Assembly: GCA_023428805.1 (NCBI GenBank)
Contig: JAEYWW010000049.1
Location: 1 to 15,187 of the forward strand
Source: Armatimonadota bacterium
Lineage (GTDB): Bacteria; Armatimonadota; Fimbriimonadia; Fimbriimonadales; Fimbriimonadaceae
Length of the DNA: 15,187 nucleotides
Reading direction: 5' to 3'
This document shows positions 1 to 6,461 of the stretch, one piece after another. Each line of letters begins with the position of its first letter. The stretch's first letter is position 1. The translations under genes and the position numbers were made by a program. The notes below the pieces were generated by a model. It searched no databases. It saw only the letters and a list, made by a program, of their open reading frames with translations, and had not been told where the DNA came from.

Positions 1-2
1 AC

Positions 3-746
3 CCCATCCTCTTCCTGGCTGGCCCCGAGGCGGGGTTCGACATGGCGGATCGCATGAAGTTCACGCCGCGCACGATCTTTACGGTGGACCAAGTTCGGCA
101 CAATGACTACATTTCGCAGGGTGTGATGACTCGATGGGCCAGCCATTTGCGTCAGCCCTATTCGATGGAATTGAAGGAGACTGCCGCCACAATTCAGGAT
201 CGATACGGCAGAATTTGTGAAGTGGTACGGGCCTATTTGGGAGCGCATTTGAAGGGGCAATCAAAACCTCTTGATGATCTGGCGAAGCTCTACGATCAGC
301 CGGTTCGGATGGACAACTGCACTCTCAGCTTCGTCACCGTCGGCCAAATTGGCCCGGCATCATATAATGACGCGAAGAACATTCCGCCAAACCCGCGGGA
401 TATCAGGAATCTTCTCGCCCAGATCGGCGCAATCGAGACTGGAAAACTCCTCGAAAAGTACAAGGATCAGGCCAAGACGGCGGCAGTCTATGATCCGCAA
501 TTCGCCTTCGCGCTCCTTTTTCAACTCTATTCTGATGGGAAAACGGAGGACGCAAAGGTGATCTATCAGGCTTACGAACGTTCAGGGGTGGAAGTGGGGA
601 AGTCAATCCTCAACCAGGCGGAATTCGGCAAGTTCTTGAAATATGCCGACTACGAGGAGCGCTGCTACCGAGTGCTGCTCGCCGCCGATCCTGGCAACCC
701 GAAGGCAGAAGAGGGCCTGAAGGCAATGGGGAAGGATAAATCGTAA
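3..746 (+). CDS. Alpha/beta-hydrolase-like protein, C-terminal part (5' partial)
   Basis: The reading frame is open to the left edge. Translating from base 3 gives PILFLAGPEAGFD before the first Met at 42, so the gene probably begins outside the window. The text around the edge resembles the last strand of an alpha/beta hydrolase core (hydrophobic strand ending LFLAG). It is followed by a His-Asn-Asp-Tyr-Ile segment (His is residue 20 counted from the Met at 42) where these enzymes carry the catalytic His, then a helix ending in a YLGAHLKGQ-type C-cap. The nucleophile elbow would lie outside the window, so activity cannot be judged. The last ~90 residues are helical and TPR-like (paired helices, AADPGNPKAEEGL), probably a tail for protein contacts. 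It ends with TAA ten bases before the next gene, so the two may be co-transcribed. A GAGG stretch near 27 could serve the Met at 42, but the upstream family-like residues argue against that start. The family call is moderate and the substrate is unknown. Confidence 0.55.
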   Translation, partial: PILFLAGPEAGFDMADRMKFTPRTIFTVDQVRHNDYISQGVMTRWASHLRQPYSMELKETAATIQDRYGRICEVVRAYLGAHLKGQSKPLDDLAKLYDQPVRMDNCTLSFVTVGQIGPASYNDAKNIPPNPRDIRNLLAQIGAIETGKLLEKYKDQAKTAAVYDPQFAFALLFQLYSDGKTEDAKVIYQAYERSGVEVGKSILNQAEFGKFLKYADYEERCYRVLLAADPGNPKAEEGLKAMGKDKS

Positions 747-755
747 AATGGCGGC

Positions 756-1238
756 ATGGATTTGGTTGAGCTTTCGAAGAAACAGGCGGTGGATGGCATG
801 GAAATGTTCCTGCGGAATTTCTCACACGTGCCGGATGACAAGCTGAACTGGACTCCGACCCCGACATCAAAATCCCCTCTCCGCATCTCCGCTCACACTG
901 CACTTTATGCGGGGCGTTTCGCCGCCATGATCCGCAATCGGGCTCTTCCCGCACCCGATAATCTTGATGAGTGGGTCGCGTCCAACAACGCCGAAGAGAC
1001 CGCTATTGCCAGCAGAGAAGAGATGGAACGCGTCTTCCGCACAGGCACCGCTGAAGTGTTGGCAGCCCTCGACAGCCTCACTATCGAGGAGGTTGAGATG
1101 ACCCTCCAATCCGACCAGGGCTGGTCCATCCCCATGAAGCAAGTCATGGCCCTCCCTGGGTGGCACGCCACGCTGCATCTGGGACAGATTGATTACCTGC
1201 AGACTTGCTGGGATGACCAGATGATTTATGTCGGATGA
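756..1238 (+). CDS. DinB-fold (DinB/YfiT-like) metal-binding protein
   Basis: This 160-residue protein has the usual length for the DinB four-helix-bundle superfamily. It carries the metal-binding histidine triad: His47 in AHTALY after helix 1-2, and His137 and His141 in GWHATLHLGQIDYLQT near the C-terminus. Known relatives include DNA-damage-inducible DinB of Bacillus and thiol-dependent transferases (bacillithiol or mycothiol type); many members have no assigned substrate. A cytoplasmic thiol-transferase or detoxification role is only a family-level inference. The start ATG lies ten bases after the TAA of the preceding gene and in the same frame. There is no strong Shine-Dalgarno (only GGCGG close to the ATG), so translation may be coupled. 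It ends with TGA at the edge of the gene-poor patch. The superfamily call is firm; the function is open. Confidence 0.85.
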   Translation: MDLVELSKKQAVDGMEMFLRNFSHVPDDKLNWTPTPTSKSPLRISAHTALYAGRFAAMIRNRALPAPDNLDEWVASNNAEETAIASREEMERVFRTGTAEVLAALDSLTIEEVEMTLQSDQGWSIPMKQVMALPGWHATLHLGQIDYLQTCWDDQMIYVG

Positions 1239-1980
1239 AATGCGCTGTGACGCAAACGAGCGGCACGCCAGTTAAGTCCATAGGATGCGCCTTTTAACCT
1301 GAATGGACAGTTTCTTGGCAGGATGACTTACATACTTGCTGTAGCTGAGGCATACTCACTCATGTTATATATCGCACTTGTCAGTTGTGATATGGCATTT
1401 GAGGACGGTATCTAGCCATGGGCTTTGGGGTTGTGATTTTCGCTTGGATTCTTCTTTCTGCTGTGTTGCTGATTGTTGGCATTCAGTGGAGATAGTCGAG
1501 ATGCGCCAGACTGAAGTACCTCCATGCACAGATTGGCAGTAATCTTGATGTCATTTTGGTTCAGTCCTCACATCTGTTGCGCCAATTGAACCCGGAAAGC
1601 ATACTGACTGAGGCACACCGATTGAATGTGCATTTCGAGATGAACATCAAGAACAAACTGAATCAAGAGTGGCTTTGCAGATTGTTTATAAAAATGCTGA
1701 TATCGGATGTAAAGGGTGGCCTGGGATTCGTTGTGATTCGGTTGCAATATGGCTTCACAATGTTAGGTCGGCTGGCCAAAGGAAGCATCTATTCGCATAG
1801 CTATTGACTGGTGGGCGATTCCGAAGGCACTGCTCTTGTTCACTCCATCAATCGTATTGCGACCGTGGCCGAATATTCTCTTTTTAACCCTATTATGCAT
1901 CCTGCCCCCTATGATGAAGAAGTACGACTTGCTTGCTAGAAGGGAAATGGTGTTATGCGCTGCTTATAAATTGAAGCTTT
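1239..1980. other. Gene-poor, AT-richer stretch with no supported gene
   Basis: About 740 bases have no ORF that I recognise as a real gene. Composition is visibly less GC-rich than the flanks. The longest ORFs (an 83-codon TTG-start frame at 1556-1807 and a 68-codon frame at 1836-2042) match no family I know and lack convincing ribosome-binding sites. A very short hydrophobic ORF at 1418-1495 is listed separately. I see no strong terminator hairpin after the DinB gene, no tRNA, and no insertion-sequence ends or direct repeats. The patch reads as decayed or recently acquired sequence continuing into the broken RHS-like fragment downstream. Confidence 0.5.
1418..1495 (+). CDS. Possible 25-residue single-pass membrane peptide
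   Basis: A short ATG-to-TAG ORF encodes 25 residues that are almost all one hydrophobic helix (core FAWILLSAVLLIVGI), ending Gln-Trp-Arg, as expected of a small inner-membrane peptide with a charged end. A GAGGA motif lies at 1401-1405, twelve bases before the ATG, which is rather far for an efficient ribosome-binding site. Nothing recognisable flanks it (it is not next to kdpA or an oxidase gene). The same frame stays open after the TAG to 1807. A chance hydrophobic ORF in decayed DNA is at least as likely. Confidence 0.2.
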   Translation: MGFGVVIFAWILLSAVLLIVGIQWR

Positions 1981-2499
1981 ATGCTGGACATAGTCAAAGA
2001 TACGCGCCTGCCAACGAAAACATTCAGCAACGAACAGGGTGAAGTGGCCTATCTTGTGAAGGACGGTGTTTCCTGCGAGTGGCACATCATCCCGGAGATG
2101 AATCCTTTTGTGTTAGGGACGGACTTGATCTACTACATGGGCCATCGTTCGCCTCCTTACTACATTGCGGGGACCATTGAGAATGGACAGGCCTTTTCGG
2201 TTGTGGACGAGCTTTCTGGGGTGGAACAGACAGTTTCGTATGATCAGAGCGGTGTGGCGAAGGGCCAGCCCTCGGTGACGACGGAGACGGACGACACGCA
2301 TGTCTACGACGTCGAGTTCGGCTACAATGCGCTTGGAGAGCGTGAGATCGTGACTCTGGTTACGCCGAATGGGGTGACGAAATGGAAGTACGATGGCTGG
2401 CAGGAGGTCTGTACAAGATCCAGACATCTCCCTGCACGTTCGGACGGTGTGTTTGACCAGAAACTCAGGTCAACGTATAAAGAATACGAAACACTATGA
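1981..2499 (+). pseudogene. RHS/YD-repeat-like protein fragment, probably decayed
   Basis: A 172-codon frame starts at ATG 1981, shortly after a TGA in the same frame, and has no clear Shine-Dalgarno. Its middle resembles RHS/YD-repeat proteins, large secreted or surface beta-sheet shell proteins: YDQSGVAKGQPSV, then GYNALGERE and TPNGVTKWKYDGW, the typical alternation of 'LGR' and 'G..W.YD' turns. It contains only one or two repeats, far too few for a functional shell. There is no signal peptide. After about 2405 the repeat-like character is lost in this frame, while the frame starting near 2404 reads GGLYKIQTSPCTFGRCV then stops, suggesting a frameshift. I read this as the remnant of a larger secreted protein gene. 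An intact orphan protein of unknown role cannot be excluded. Confidence 0.4.
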
Positions 2500-2725
2500 T
2501 GGCACAGGGATCGTTGCACACATCTCATCTCCTCTTCTCTCAATCCTCTCGATTTTCCACGGACTGATAGTTAGACCTTTGTGTCTTGCCTGACGTGAAT
2601 GGTGAGGGTGGCGCGACCAATACTGATCTACTTTCCGCCTAGGTTTATGAGTGCTCTGATGGCTCAGAATGTGCAGTAATGCCGATTAACTGACACTTGG
2701 CCATGAGCGTGCCAGAAATGGGGAA
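2500..2725. other. Intergenic remnant with a dockerin-like calcium-loop motif
   Basis: No intact gene is present. On the plus strand the frame beginning near 2571 reads LDLCVLPDVNGEGGATNTDL and then LLSA before a TAG at 2640-2642. The segment at about 2592-2633 fits the EF-hand-like loop of a type I dockerin repeat: Asp1, Asn3, Glu5, Gly6, Asp12, then Leu-Leu. It is preceded by TGA and TAG stops in frame and is not joined to a second repeat, so it looks like debris of the C-terminal tail of a secreted protein. The match is short and could be chance. Confidence 0.3.
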
Positions 2726-2802
2726 TGGTACTCCGGACGGGATTCGAACCCGCGATTTCCTCCGTGAAAGGGAGGCGTCCTGAACCGCTAGACCACCGGA
2801 GC
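2726..2802 (-). tRNA. tRNA-Glu (anticodon UUC), CCA end encoded
   Basis: On the minus strand the sequence folds as a complete cloverleaf. The acceptor stem is GCTCCGG (2802-2796) with CCGGAGT (2736-2730), giving seven pairs including a terminal G-U. The D arm contains GGTCTAGCGGTTCAGGAC. The anticodon stem is CCTCC/GGAGG with loop CTTTCAC, placing TTC at the anticodon and so reading GAA/GAG (Glu). The T arm is GCGGG-TTCGAAT-CCCGT. Discriminator A at 2729 is followed by an encoded CCA (2728-2726). The gene lies downstream of, and on the same strand as, the LysM/NlpC gene, separated from it by a hairpin. A -10-like TACAAT on the minus strand at 2822-2817 would start a transcript a few bases before the mature 5' end. 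Confidence 0.97.
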
Positions 2803-2821
2803 ACGGTGCGAGAGAGATTGT

Positions 2822-2857
2822 ATTAGAGGGGCGCGGTCTGCGGTCGGGCCCCTCTAG
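2822..2857 (-). terminator. GC-rich hairpin after the LysM/NlpC gene
   Basis: A perfect 8-base stem, AGAGGGGC (2825-2832) with GCCCCTCT (2848-2855), is extendable by a T-A pair and encloses a 15-base loop. It begins about ten bases past the stop codon of the minus-strand hydrolase gene, where a transcription terminator is expected. On the minus strand the stem is followed by AATACAATCTCTC, which is not a clean T-run, so an intrinsic terminator is plausible but not classical. The loop and 3' flank also cover where the tRNA promoter should be, so hairpin and promoter may overlap. Confidence 0.45.
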
Positions 2858-2865
2858 GTCTGGAA

Positions 2866-4500
2866 TCAGCGGCCGATTCCGTCAGCGCCGATCTTCACCC
2901 GGCTCGTCTGCTCTCCTCCCTCGGTGGGAGGTGTGGAGACTGCGCCCGAGTTCTGGTTGACCGGCGGCGCGCTGGAAACGGTCGATTCGGTGGTCGTGCT
3001 GGCTGCGGAAGTGGTCTTCTCGGCAGCCTTCTCATTGTTCTCCGGCTTGGGCTTCGGCGCGGCCTTCTTGGCGATGGACGCTTCCTTCTCCAAGTCGCCG
3101 ACATTGATGCTCTTGCCGCCGCTCACGCGTCGTCCGCCGGCGTAGCGCTTGTTGTAGTAGCCGTCGTTGAGGGAGTTGATCTGAACCTTTCCGCCGCCGG
3201 ATGAGGAATGAATGAACTTGCCTCCGCCGATGTAGATGCCGACGTGGTTCACGCGGGAGCTGCGCCCGGTTTTGAAGAAGACCAAGTCACCCGTCTTGAG
3301 GCTGCCGCGAGAAACGGCCTGGCCTGTCTGAGACTGCGAGGTCGAGGTTCGAGGAAGCTTGACGCCGTGCTTGGCAAAAACGTGGGAAGTGAAGCCTGAG
3401 CAGTCAAATCCGCCACGGCTCGTGCCGCCCCAGCGATACCGCGTGCCCATCAGAGTCTTGGCGTAGCTGATCACTGAACCAGGCGCGCCTTTGCCCATGG
3501 CGACTGTGACTGCGGGGCCGGACTTCGTGACCGGAGCTTTGCTTGGTGCGCTCTTGGCAACGCGGCTGCCGCTGGATGTCGATCGCGGAGTTGACTTGAT
3601 GGATTCCTTCGCGCTGACTTCCTTCAGCATGTCGCCGCGCACCCAGCCGATCAACCCGGTGCTGAAGCGCAGTTTGTACCAGCCCTCCTTGCGGTCGAGC
3701 ACTGCTGCGACGAGTCCGCGATCAACCAGGGTGACCTTGCGGCTGGTCGTATTGGGAAGAGATCGCACCGTGACATCGGTGCGGTTGACCGCAACGCGCT
3801 TGGTATTGATGCGGTTGGTCGCGGCGGCGACGCTCTTGGATGCGGAACTGGAGCCGCTCTTGCCGGGCGCCTTGAGGCTCTTGCCGATCTGCAGCGCCGA
3901 CCAGTTGACGCCGGGATTCAGGGTTCGAAGCTGGGCGGGAGTGATCCCGAGGCGGCGGGCGATGATCCAGTCGTTGTCGCCGCTCTTGACGATGTATGAA
4001 CCACCAGCCTTCGGCGCGGGCTTGCTCTTTGCGACGGTCGAGGCAGGGGCCGCTTTTTTGAGCGGAACCCGCAGCGGCTGGCCGACTTTGAGGTTGCCCC
4101 AGTTGACTGAGGGGTTCATTTTCCGCAGTTCGGTGGGGGTGATTCCAAATTTCGGTGCGATGGTCCAGTCGTTGTCGCCGTTGCGGACGTAGTAGGCGTC
4201 GGACTTTCGCTCGGGTTTTGCGGCTGGCTTGACCGCGCCGGGCTTGGGAGCCGGCGCCGCATAGGCCATGGTCATTGAGAAGTTCTTGGGAAGTCGGGCG
4301 GGGATGAGAATCACCGTGCCTTCGCGAATCCTTTCTGGTTTCAGGTCGGGATTGGCGTCCATCAGCCTCTCATATCCCGTGTTGTTCAGCTTCGCAATCT
4401 TCGCCAGATTGTCCCCTGATTTGAACCTGTAGAGCTTGGCCGGGACGTATCCCGGTGTGCCCAGCAGAATGCTCGCGCAAAGCGCGGTGGATGCCAGCAA
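2866..4500 (-). CDS. Secreted LysM(x3)-SH3b-NlpC/P60 peptidoglycan hydrolase
   Basis: This 544-residue exported cell-wall enzyme is predicted to cleave peptide stems of peptidoglycan (NlpC/P60 endopeptidases cut gamma-D-Glu to diamino-acid or related bonds). Domain order: hydrophobic N-terminus (1-21, signal-like, few charges); LysM 1 at about 22-68; LysM 2 at about 101-148; LysM 3 at about 167-213 (the last two share the GDNDW.IA wording); bacterial SH3 at about 236-296 (TDVTVRSLPNTTSRK); NlpC/P60 at about 342-462. The catalytic set is visible: Cys367 in FDCSGF, His419 in NHVGIYIGGG and His431 in KFIHSSS. After the enzyme domain comes a roughly 80-residue Ala/Lys/Thr/Ser-rich tail, likely disordered. 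The start is TTG (4500-4498), chosen because a strong GGAGGAG lies eight bases upstream and no in-frame ATG precedes it. It is divergent from the glycan operon, with a candidate TTGACA promoter at 4615-4586. The hydrolase class is secure; the exact bond and any activator are not known. Confidence 0.92.
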   Translation of the reverse strand: MLASTALCASILLGTPGYVPAKLYRFKSGDNLAKIAKLNNTGYERLMDANPDLKPERIREGTVILIPARLPKNFSMTMAYAAPAPKPGAVKPAAKPERKSDAYYVRNGDNDWTIAPKFGITPTELRKMNPSVNWGNLKVGQPLRVPLKKAAPASTVAKSKPAPKAGGSYIVKSGDNDWIIARRLGITPAQLRTLNPGVNWSALQIGKSLKAPGKSGSSSASKSVAAATNRINTKRVAVNRTDVTVRSLPNTTSRKVTLVDRGLVAAVLDRKEGWYKLRFSTGLIGWVRGDMLKEVSAKESIKSTPRSTSSGSRVAKSAPSKAPVTKSGPAVTVAMGKGAPGSVISYAKTLMGTRYRWGGTSRGGFDCSGFTSHVFAKHGVKLPRTSTSQSQTGQAVSRGSLKTGDLVFFKTGRSSRVNHVGIYIGGGKFIHSSSGGGKVQINSLNDGYYNKRYAGGRRVSGGKSINVGDLEKEASIAKKAAPKPKPENNEKAAEKTTSAASTTTESTVSSAPPVNQNSGAVSTPPTEGGEQTSRVKIGADGIGR

Positions 4501-4531
4501 ACCTGTTTCTCCTCCGTAGTCGTCGTCTGGC

Positions 4532-4567
4532 TCAGCCTTCCAATCCTTGGAGGCGGGCCAGCCCCAT
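4532..4567 (-). other. Possible leader ORF upstream of the hydrolase
   Basis: On the minus strand an ATG at 4567-4565 opens an 11-codon frame (MGLARLQGLEG) ending with TGA at 4534-4532, inside the predicted leader of the LysM/NlpC message and 31 bases before its TTG start. It has no Shine-Dalgarno and a different frame from the main gene. It may have no function. Confidence 0.15.
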
Positions 4568-4585
4568 GACGAGCAGATTTGACGG

Positions 4586-4615
4586 ATGCTACCGCCCGGA
4601 GTTCACTGGTGTCAA
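4586..4615 (-). promoter_or_regulatory. Candidate sigma-70-type promoter for the LysM/NlpC gene
   Basis: On the minus strand a perfect TTGACA (4615-4610) is followed after 18 bases by TAGCAT (4591-4586, four of six matches to TATAAT). Transcription would start near 4579, giving a leader of about 80 bases before the TTG start with its GGAGGAG site. The perfect -35 hexamer in the divergent gap supports the call. It abuts the plus-strand TATAAT. Confidence 0.45.
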
Positions 4616-4616
4616 C

Positions 4617-4622
4617 TATAAT
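4617..4622 (+). promoter_or_regulatory. Candidate -10 box (TATAAT) for the glycan operon
   Basis: A perfect TATAAT lies about 90 bases before the likely GTG start of the first glycosyltransferase. No convincing -35 hexamer sits 16-18 bases upstream (the positions read GCCCGG or similar), so the promoter may need an activator or be weak. It lies two bases from the -35 box of the divergent hydrolase promoter, so two polymerases could hardly occupy both. Confidence 0.35.
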
Positions 4623-4711
4623 ATTGATATCAGGCCGGAGGACTTATCCACATTGTGGAAACTCATGGTTCATCATGCACGATTTCTCCTCGCTCTGGTA
4701 GAGTCCTTCGC

Positions 4712-5578
4712 GTGTTGAGCGTGCTGATCGTCAATTGGAAGACATGCGATCACCTGCGCCGCTGCCTGCAATCTTTGGTGTCATTTCCGGTTCAAATTGG
4801 CATGGAAATCATCGTTGTTGATAACGATTCACGCGATGGGTCTGCCGAGATGGTGAGCGCGGAATTTCCTGATGTAATCTTGATTGAATCCGGCGGCAAT
4901 AAAGGTTATGCAACCGGGAACAACCTGGCATTTCAGAGGGCGTCGGGCACCCGGCTTTTGACCCTCAATCCAGATACGGAATTCACCGATCATTCGATTC
5001 AAAAAACTTTAGATTGGATGGAGGAAAACCCGACTATTGGCGCGGTGGGAATTCGATTGATTCTCCCTGATGGTTCCACGCAGAGATCAGTCCGGGGGTT
5101 CCCAACTTTTGCCGGAATCTTCGGCGCGCTTCTTCGCCTTGATCGGTTTTTCCCCCATTCCAGCCTGGGGTCGTACACCCTCCCGGGGTTTGACTACACC
5201 CAAACCCAGCCCGGCCCGCAGCCGATGGGAACGTTCAATCTCTTCCGCCGGGAAGCTCTGGCGAGCATCGGTGATCCGGCCAAGCCTTTCGATGAGGATT
5301 TTCCGATCTTCTTCAACGAGGTTGATCTGCTGAAGCGCCTGGACGACGCGGGCTGGCCCGCATGGCACTTTGCGGAGGCGCAGGTCCAACATCACCACGG
5401 GGCCAGCACAAAACAGGTCAAGAAAAGCATGATATGGGAATCGCATCGAAGCCTGGTGCGTTACTTTTCAAAGCACACGCGGGGTTCGGCTCGGTTCCTG
5501 CTGCCACTGGTGGCGGGCGCGGCGTATCTCGCGGCTTTCATGCGCGCTCGCGGGGTACATGCCGGATTTCGACCTTAG
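4712..5578 (+). CDS. GT2 family glycosyltransferase (rhamnosyltransferase-like)
   Basis: The protein is predicted to transfer a sugar from a nucleotide donor onto a growing surface polysaccharide at the inner face of the membrane. Numbering from GTG 4712, it begins VLSVLIVNWKTCD, the standard opening strand of WbbL-type GT2 enzymes. It has VVDNDSRDGS at about 36-45, the metal/nucleotide-binding NPDTE at 86-90 (Asp88), and the acceptor/catalytic-base motif NEVDLLKR with Glu203 and Asp205. A hydrophobic stretch near the C-terminus (LLPLVAGAAYLAAF) may touch the membrane. An ATG at 4655 in the same frame would add 19 residues (METHGSSC...) that do not look like the family, so I prefer GTG 4712, though its ribosome-binding site is weak. 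The gene overlaps the next by 20 bases, indicating translational coupling. The sugar and linkage cannot be read from the sequence. Confidence 0.85.
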   Translation: MLSVLIVNWKTCDHLRRCLQSLVSFPVQIGMEIIVVDNDSRDGSAEMVSAEFPDVILIESGGNKGYATGNNLAFQRASGTRLLTLNPDTEFTDHSIQKTLDWMEENPTIGAVGIRLILPDGSTQRSVRGFPTFAGIFGALLRLDRFFPHSSLGSYTLPGFDYTQTQPGPQPMGTFNLFRREALASIGDPAKPFDEDFPIFFNEVDLLKRLDDAGWPAWHFAEAQVQHHHGASTKQVKKSMIWESHRSLVRYFSKHTRGSARFLLPLVAGAAYLAAFMRARGVHAGFRP

Positions 5579-6461
5579 CATCACAATCTGCTCGTGGAAC
5601 ACGATCCACGACCTGCGCGCATGTTTGCAGAGTCTGCGCGAAGCGAGGGATGAGGCGAACTTCGAGGTCGTTGTCGTGGACAACGCCAGTCATGACGGTT
5701 CTCCAGACATGGTGGAGAAGGAGTTTCCGGAGTTCAGGCTTTTGCGGCAGACGGTCAATCTCGGCTTCACGGGCGGTCACAATCTCGCGCTGCGGGAGCG
5801 GAAGGGAAGGCACGCCGCGCTGCTGAACTCGGACACAGTCGTCCACTCGGGAGCTATCCGCGAGTTGGCAGGGTATCTAGAGGCTCACCCGGAAGCTGGT
5901 GTGATCGGCCCGAAGCTGCTCAATCCTGATGGATCGCTCCAATTCTCCGCCCGCCGATGGCCCGACCCCATCGCGGCGATCTATCGCAACACCTTCATCG
6001 GCAAGCTCTTTCCCAACAACTCCGCCGCCCGGGACTATCTCATGCAGGAATGGGATCACAACGACACGAGGGAGGTGGATTGGGTCTCCGGCGCGGCGAT
6101 GTTTCTGCGCGAAGACTTGATTGAGAAAACAGGCGGATTGGACAACACCCTCTTCATGTACTGCGAAGACACCGATCTCTGCCGCCGAGCCTGGAATTTG
6201 GACTACAAAGTGGTCTATCTGCACTCCGCAGTCATCACCCACGCGATCGGACGCAGCACCGACCGCGTCGCCAACAAGATGATCGTCCGGCATCATCGCT
6301 CGATGTTCCGGTATTACAAGAAGCACACGGTCAAAGATTCGTTTGTGCTGTTCCGTCCAGGATTGCTGGTCTTTGCGGCGGTGGGATTGACTCTGAGGGC
6401 TGGAGCGGCGCTGGCGAAGAATCTGCGGGACAAGATCAGATGGAAAATCAAGAATCGGTGA
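5559..6461 (+). CDS. GT2 family glycosyltransferase (second copy type)
   Basis: This 300-residue protein has the same fold and architecture as its upstream neighbour. The opening is LSITICSWNTIHDLRACLQS, followed by VVVDNASHDGS, the donor-site LLNSDT (Asn90, Asp92), WVSGAAMFLRED before the acceptor site, and MYCEDTDLCRR with Glu203, Asp204 and Asp206. This is the rhamnosyl/galactofuranosyl-type GT2 pattern. The C-terminal 40 residues hold a hydrophobic segment (VLFRPGLLVFAAVGLTL) and a basic end, consistent with membrane association. The two GT2 proteins are clearly related but not recent copies, so they probably add successive sugars. The gene overlaps the upstream one by 20 bases and the downstream one by 22. 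The acceptor and donor are unknown. Confidence 0.88.
   Translation: MPDFDLSITICSWNTIHDLRACLQSLREARDEANFEVVVVDNASHDGSPDMVEKEFPEFRLLRQTVNLGFTGGHNLALRERKGRHAALLNSDTVVHSGAIRELAGYLEAHPEAGVIGPKLLNPDGSLQFSARRWPDPIAAIYRNTFIGKLFPNNSAARDYLMQEWDHNDTREVDWVSGAAMFLREDLIEKTGGLDNTLFMYCEDTDLCRRAWNLDYKVVYLHSAVITHAIGRSTDRVANKMIVRHHRSMFRYYKKHTVKDSFVLFRPGLLVFAAVGLTLRAGAALAKNLRDKIRWKIKNR

Noticed and set aside
42..44. ATG 42 as the true start of the first gene
   Set aside because: The frame is open to base 3 and the extra residues (PILFLAGPEAGFD) look like hydrolase core sequence, so the gene most likely begins before the window.
744..758. Readthrough fusion of the first gene with the DinB protein, which share a frame across TAA
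   Set aside because: The DinB protein is complete from its own ATG and of normal family length. One in three neighbouring gene pairs share a frame by chance.
1836..2042. 68-codon ORF with a hydrophobic start
   Set aside because: There is no ribosome-binding site or family resemblance, and it overlaps the RHS-like frame; probably chance.
3491..4192. 233-codon plus-strand ORF opposite the LysM/NlpC gene
   Set aside because: It is the shadow of a well-supported gene with three LysM domains; its translation has no recognisable domain.
5576..5578. Reassignment of TAG as a sense codon throughout the genome
   Set aside because: Reading through this TAG gives meaningless sequence that overlaps the next gene. 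PBP1a and PBP2 also end with TAG at family-typical lengths, so TAG is a normal stop here.
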